From contig NZ_DVEH01000067.1 of assembly GCF_015295825.1 (NCBI RefSeq), forward strand, positions 1 through 39,074: DNA of 39,074 bases. The letters are read 5' to 3'. This document shows positions 35,524 to 39,074 of this stretch, one piece after another. The stretch is from Thermosynechococcus sp. M98_K2018_005 (lineage in GTDB: Bacteria > Cyanobacteriota > Cyanobacteriia > Thermosynechococcales > Thermosynechococcaceae). Position numbers and translations under genes: made by a program. The notes beneath the pieces were generated by a model. It saw only the letters and a list, made by a program, of their open reading frames with translations, was not told where the DNA came from and made no database searches. The number at the start of each line of letters is the position of its first letter. The first letter of the stretch is position 1.

Positions 35524-36240
35524 CTACTCAGCAGTAGCCAATTCAGTACTGCCGCGCTGTTTGCGACGAGTCAGCGTATTAAAGAGCAACTGCCCAATCG
35601 CTTTGATCAGGTTGCCCTCCAGTTCTTGGAAGAGCTTCATGTTCATGCCAAAAGCGGCATTGGCCTCATCTACAATCCGCTCCGCCGTTGCCTCATCCAC
35701 CGCCAGTTCATCCAAGCGCTGGCGATAGAGTTGCTTAAAGGCCTTTTCGTCACTAATGGAGTCAAAGCGATAAAAGGCGGTGCCTTCGCCGTCTTGAAGA
35801 TTCATCGCCCGCTCAGCAATCCCTTTGAGGATTTGGCCGCCGGAAAGATCGCCAAGGTATCGGGTGTAGGAGTGGGCCACCAACAGTTCTGGGGCCGTAT
35901 TGGCCACTTCGTGGATGCGGGCAACATAGGCCTGCGTGGCTGGTGAGGGGGTAATTTCTTCCCGCCAATGGGAACCAAAGTAGTAGGTCAGATCTCGCTC
36001 GAGGCTGTTCTTGCGGTTCAGCTCCGGAAAGTAAATTTTGCCAACAATGGGATGGTCTTTGAGCCGTTCCATCTCCTGTTCCATGGCACTGTAAACGTGA
36101 TAGAGGCTGGCAACGAGTTTGCGGTAGGAGCTTTTTTCCACGGTGCCTTTGAGGAAGCAGCGTACAAAGCCAACGTTCTCAGCCATGGTGTGGGCTTTTT
36201 TGGTGCCTTCGCGCAATTTCGTCGCTAGAGACGTCGTCAT
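35524..36240 (-). CDS. ho1: Heme oxygenase 1
   Basis: The 238-aa enzyme opens heme to biliverdin, the precursor of phycobilins, with electrons from ferredoxin. The proximal ligand H17 is in TKKAH and the distal glycine helix is YLGDLSGGQILKG. I chose ATG 36240, which has AGAAGGA 8 bases upstream, over ATG 36267. This start places the ligand at residue 17, as in the Synechocystis HO1 numbering I recall. The C-terminal tail (TRRKQRGSTELATAE) is short, with no membrane helix. argH lies 98 bases upstream on the same strand. Confidence 0.95.
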   Translation of the reverse strand: MTTSLATKLREGTKKAHTMAENVGFVRCFLKGTVEKSSYRKLVASLYHVYSAMEQEMERLKDHPIVGKIYFPELNRKNSLERDLTYYFGSHWREEITPSPATQAYVARIHEVANTAPELLVAHSYTRYLGDLSGGQILKGIAERAMNLQDGEGTAFYRFDSISDEKAFKQLYRQRLDELAVDEATAERIVDEANAAFGMNMKLFQELEGNLIKAIGQLLFNTLTRRKQRGSTELATAE

Positions 36241-36338
36241 CACGAGATCCTTCTTAAAAATTTGCAACGTTTTGTTTCTAAAAACGACCGTCAGAGCAGT
36301 CTATTTCTCAGGCTAAGGGCAAATGACACCTTTTTTCA

Positions 36339-37730
36339 TTAAGAATCATTAAGGCGATCGCGAGCCGCCGCGAGGGCTTGGCGCACCTGATCAAACCCCG
36401 TGCCCCCATAGCTATTGCGGGCAGCCACCACCTGTCGCGGTGCAATCCGTTCGTAAATATCCGCTGCAAAGGCGGGGTGCAGGTCTTGCCATTCTTCAAG
36501 GCTGAGGTCTTTGAGGAATTTCCCTTGAGCGAGACAGGTTTTCACCACTTGCCCCACCAAGTTATAGGCCTCACGGAAGGGCACCCCCTTGCTGGCCAAG
36601 TAATCGGCCACATCAGTGGCATTGGCAAAATCTTGGGCAACTGCCGCTGCCAAGCGTTCGGGTTGAAACACCACCCCCTCTGCCATCAGGATCGTCATCG
36701 CCTCTAAGCAGGCACGGACAGTATCAACGGCATCGAAAAGGGCTTCTTTATCTTCTTGGAGGTCCTTGTTATAGGCCAAGGGCAGCCCCTTCATGATCAC
36801 CAAGAGAGCTTGCAAATGGCCAAAGACCCGCCCCGTTTTCCCCCGCACCAACTCCGGCACATCGGGATTTTTCTTTTGGGGCATGATGCTAGAACCCGTG
36901 GCACAGGTATCGGTGAGCTTGACAAAGGCAAACTCTTCAGAGGCCCACAGAATGATCTCCTCCGAGAGCCGCGATAGATGCACCATGATTAAGCTAGCGG
37001 CACAGAGAAATTCAATGGCAAAATCGCGATCACTGACGGCATCGAGGCTGTTGCGATAGGGTTCGCGAAAACCCAACAACTCCGCTGTGTAGTGGCGATC
37101 GATGGGAAACGTCGTGCCCGCCAGTGCCCCAGCCCCCAAGGGAGAGACATTCACCCGCTCGCGAATTTGCCGCAGTCGCTCCCTGTCCCGCTCTGCCATT
37201 TCCACATAGGCCAGCAGATGGTGAGCCAAGCTCAGGGGTTGTGCCCGTTGCAGGTGGGTGTAACCGGGGATGAGCGTTTCCACATGGGATTCTGCTAAGT
37301 CCAAAAGAGTGCGCTGCCACTGCCGCAGTTGTTGAAGAATGTGGTCAATTTCTGAGCGCAGGTAAAGGCGAATATCAGTGCCCACCTGATCGTTGCGCGA
37401 TCGCGCCGTGTGGAGTTTCTTACCCACATCCCCAACCAATTCTGTGAGGCGGCGTTCGACGGCAAAGTGAACATCCTCCGCTTCAATACCGGGGGTAAAC
37501 TGGCCCTCTCGGTATTCTTGGCGAATTTGCTCTAGGCCTTGGATCAGCGTTTCCGCTTCCTCAGGGGAAATAATTCCCGTTTTTGCCAGCATGCGGGCAT
37601 GGGCTTGGGAGCCGCTGAGGTCGTATTCAATGAGGCGAATGTCAAAACCAATACTGGCGTTAAAGCGGGCGATCGCCGGATGGAGGGCTTGTTCAAAGCG
37701 CTGGCTCCAAGGCTGGGGTTGGGCACTCAC
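36339..37730 (-). CDS. argH: Argininosuccinate lyase
   Basis: The 463-aa enzyme splits argininosuccinate to arginine and fumarate. The family signature is present as [12 protein letters not shown]. Other blocks are [38 protein letters not shown] and SVDxxxF-like segments. Length is usual for the family. It starts at GTG 37730 with no strong ribosome-binding site; no closer ATG fits the N-terminus. It lies 15 bases after the small membrane protein gene on the same strand, so those two may be in one transcript. Confidence 0.97.
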   Translation of the reverse strand: MSAQPQPWSQRFEQALHPAIARFNASIGFDIRLIEYDLSGSQAHARMLAKTGIISPEEAETLIQGLEQIRQEYREGQFTPGIEAEDVHFAVERRLTELVGDVGKKLHTARSRNDQVGTDIRLYLRSEIDHILQQLRQWQRTLLDLAESHVETLIPGYTHLQRAQPLSLAHHLLAYVEMAERDRERLRQIRERVNVSPLGAGALAGTTFPIDRHYTAELLGFREPYRNSLDAVSDRDFAIEFLCAASLIMVHLSRLSEEIILWASEEFAFVKLTDTCATGSSIMPQKKNPDVPELVRGKTGRVFGHLQALLVIMKGLPLAYNKDLQEDKEALFDAVDTVRACLEAMTILMAEGVVFQPERLAAAVAQDFANATDVADYLASKGVPFREAYNLVGQVVKTCLAQGKFLKDLSLEEWQDLHPAFAADIYERIAPRQVVAARNSYGGTGFDQVRQALAAARDRLNDS

Positions 37731-37745
37731 AGGCAGTTCTCAGGG

Positions 37746-37949
37746 CTAAAAATTCAGGAGCTTGCCAAAGATCCAGCCAAGGGCTAGACCAATGATCAGT
37801 GCCCACAGTTGACCCGAATCAACAAAGTTTGCCCACGCCTTAGAAACGTCTTCCCCCAACGTGTCTTTGAATTTTTGTGCCACGACAATCTGCGGCTCAA
37901 TCGTCATTTGGCTGGCAATAAAGTAGTTCGGTGCAGTATTCATAGCCAT
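37746..37949 (-). CDS. Small single-pass membrane protein, 67 aa
   Basis: The frame starts at ATG 37949; a second ATG two codons on (37943) is possible. The product has a polar N-terminal half (PNYFIASQMTIEPQIVVAQ) and one C-terminal helix (LWALIIGLALGWIFGKLLNF). It has the look of small cyanobacterial thylakoid or photosystem-associated proteins, but I do not recognise it as a named subunit. It lies 15 bases upstream of argH and 66 bases after the diguanylate cyclase stop. Confidence 0.6.
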   Translation of the reverse strand: MAMNTAPNYFIASQMTIEPQIVVAQKFKDTLGEDVSKAWANFVDSGQLWALIIGLALGWIFGKLLNF

Positions 37950-38015
37950 TGGCGGAAACGCAACTCAAGTTTATCCTAGCGGAGGCGGGGGCGATCGCCA
38001 ACCAGTATGACAGCA

Positions 38016-39011
38016 CTAAGGATTAAAAGACATATTTTGTAAGCACTCAAGAAGAACACAGCGATCGCGCCCCTGTTGCTTGGCCTGATAAAGGGCGGCA
38101 TCAGCAATGGCAAAAATCTCCGTTAAGGTGCTCTGACTTTCCTGGGCAGCGATAAAGCACAACCCACCACTGACGGTTATGTAGGGATGGTGCGCCGTCT
38201 CCGCTTGGGGAATTTTCAGTTCTCGAACATGATGGAGGATTCGTTCAACAATCTGTAGAGCCGTGTCGGCAGAGACATGGGAGAGCACAAGGGCAAACTC
38301 CTCACCGCCGTAGCGAGCAACGATATCGTTGGAGCGCAGATGGGCTTTAAGGTTTTGAGCCACCTGTTGTAGGGCGCGATCGCCCGCTAAGTGACCGTAG
38401 CAATCGTTATAGGCCTTAAAGTCATCAATATCAATGAGAGCTAGTGTCAAAGCATGGCCTTGGTCTTGAGCCTGCTGCCAGAGCTGATTCAATGCTGTGT
38501 CAAAAAAGCGACGATTGCCTAACCCCGTTAAGGGATCCAGTTCCGCAAGGATCTGTAGATGCTGTTTTTCCTGCTCTAGGGCTTGTTGGCGTCGTTGCAA
38601 TTCCGTCACAAGGGCAATTTGTCGAGCCAGCTCCGTGTGTAGTTGCTGCAACTGGGCAGCGAGTAACTGCTGATTGTGACAAACGCTAGGAACAATCCGC
38701 GTCAAAATTGCAGGTTCATCATCGAGATTGACACCAATGCCTTCAATCACCCACTGATCCGTTTCAGGCTTCGGAATCGGAAAAGGGGCAGCCAACATCT
38801 GGGCATTGCCTTGGCACAACTTTAACCATGCCTGTACCTGCTCCTGCAATTGTTGGAGCAGCGCTGCCAGGGATTTACCCATCAATTCTTGGGCATCCTG
38901 TTGCCAAAAGAGCGAGGCACCATCGTTGATGGCCAGAATTTCACCACTACTATTCACGATCGCGATCGGCTCAGGGAAAAGACGAATATATTCAGCAAGT
39001 GTGCTCCTCAT
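38016..39011 (-). CDS. PAS-GGDEF diguanylate cyclase
   Basis: The 331-aa protein has an N-terminal PAS-like domain (LFPEPIAIVNSSGEILAIND), a coiled-coil linker (about 120-165) and a C-terminal GGDEF domain. The active-site motif is RYGGEEFALVL (G235-F239). An inhibitory I-site RSND lies at 226-229, at the usual spacing upstream. It should make c-di-GMP from GTP and be product-inhibited; the PAS signal is unknown. ATG 39011 follows GAGGGG 10 bases upstream and is preferred over ATG 39029. No EAL domain is seen. It may feed the pilus or motility switch, but no link is shown here. Confidence 0.9.
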   Translation of the reverse strand: MRSTLAEYIRLFPEPIAIVNSSGEILAINDGASLFWQQDAQELMGKSLAALLQQLQEQVQAWLKLCQGNAQMLAAPFPIPKPETDQWVIEGIGVNLDDEPAILTRIVPSVCHNQQLLAAQLQQLHTELARQIALVTELQRRQQALEQEKQHLQILAELDPLTGLGNRRFFDTALNQLWQQAQDQGHALTLALIDIDDFKAYNDCYGHLAGDRALQQVAQNLKAHLRSNDIVARYGGEEFALVLSHVSADTALQIVERILHHVRELKIPQAETAHHPYITVSGGLCFIAAQESQSTLTEIFAIADAALYQAKQQGRDRCVLLECLQNMSFNP

Positions 39012-39045
39012 TTGAAGTCTGCCCCTCATTTATTTTTTGAAGTCT
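39006..39045. repeat. Short direct repeats upstream of the diguanylate cyclase
   Basis: TTTGAAGTCT occurs at 39011-39020 and 39036-39045. CCTCATTT occurs at 39006-39013 and 39024-39031. The repeats flank the two alternative ATGs and could be a regulator site or a small duplication. Confidence 0.5.
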
Positions 39046-39074
39046 ATTAAAATTATGTTTGTACTAATAAGAAA

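Overview
The window looks like chromosome from a unicellular cyanobacterium. Plant-type zeta-carotene desaturase, ferredoxin-sulfite reductase, HO1-type heme oxygenase, a TxlA/HCF164-like thioredoxin, a Pil-type chemotaxis cluster with a PatA-like regulator, and very frequent GCGATCGC (HIP1) octamers all point that way. Thermosynechococcus is my best guess for the genus, from gene content and base composition; this is inference, not a database match. No insertion sequence, phage gene, integrase, CRISPR array or rRNA is visible. Most genes are housekeeping or core-cyanobacterial, packed tightly in short operons and convergent pairs.

Layout. 1-1391 (minus): 5' part of a DUF2339 multi-pass membrane protein cut by the window edge. 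1392-1907: AT-rich divergent spacer whose right end holds competing inverted repeats. 1908-5362 (plus): RlpA-like wall protein, TPP riboswitch, thiC, PiT phosphate permease. 5370-7255 (minus): zeta-carotene desaturase overlapped by an SRPBCC protein. 7414-9721 (plus): a 56-aa orphan, ferredoxin-sulfite reductase with a ribbon-helix-helix-like tail, tRNA-Cys. 9737-10753 (minus): alpha/beta hydrolase. 10823-13592 (plus): a PilP/GspC-like membrane protein, a coiled-coil protein and aroA. 13593-13911: inverted-repeat-rich spacer. 13912-14547: MerR-type regulator.

14605-26932 is the centrepiece: a PatA-like response regulator, CheY, CheW, a 1007-aa methyl-accepting protein and a 1414-aa CheA-REC hybrid, the set expected to control type IV pili and phototaxis (pilGHIJL/tax3-like). 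A SKI2-type RNA helicase overlaps the CheA stop codon. The receptor and the kinase both carry long acidic, repetitive linkers, and the receptor has no periplasmic sensor domain.

26952-30740: a CAU-anticodon tRNA, a DUF4346-like protein, a membrane-anchored diheme cytochrome c, a TIGR03943-type protein, a YqiJ/NfeD-like membrane protein, tRNA-Val, a TxlA-like thioredoxin and a small coiled-coil membrane protein. 30721-39029: GNAT acetyltransferase, DAHP synthase, cell-wall amidase, NmrA/Ycf39-like reductase, TldE/PmbA, heme oxygenase, argininosuccinate lyase, a 67-aa membrane protein and a PAS-GGDEF diguanylate cyclase.

Two shikimate-pathway enzymes (aroF-type DAHP synthase and EPSP synthase) lie 18 kb apart. 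Signalling is represented by the chemotaxis cluster and one c-di-GMP synthase, both plausible inputs to pilus motility. I see no dramatic unknown system. The best leads are the DNA-binding-like tail on sulfite reductase, the acidic repeat linkers of the chemotaxis proteins, the mutually exclusive hairpins upstream of rlpA, the SRPBCC protein overlapping the carotene desaturase, and several convergent pairs with no room for terminators.
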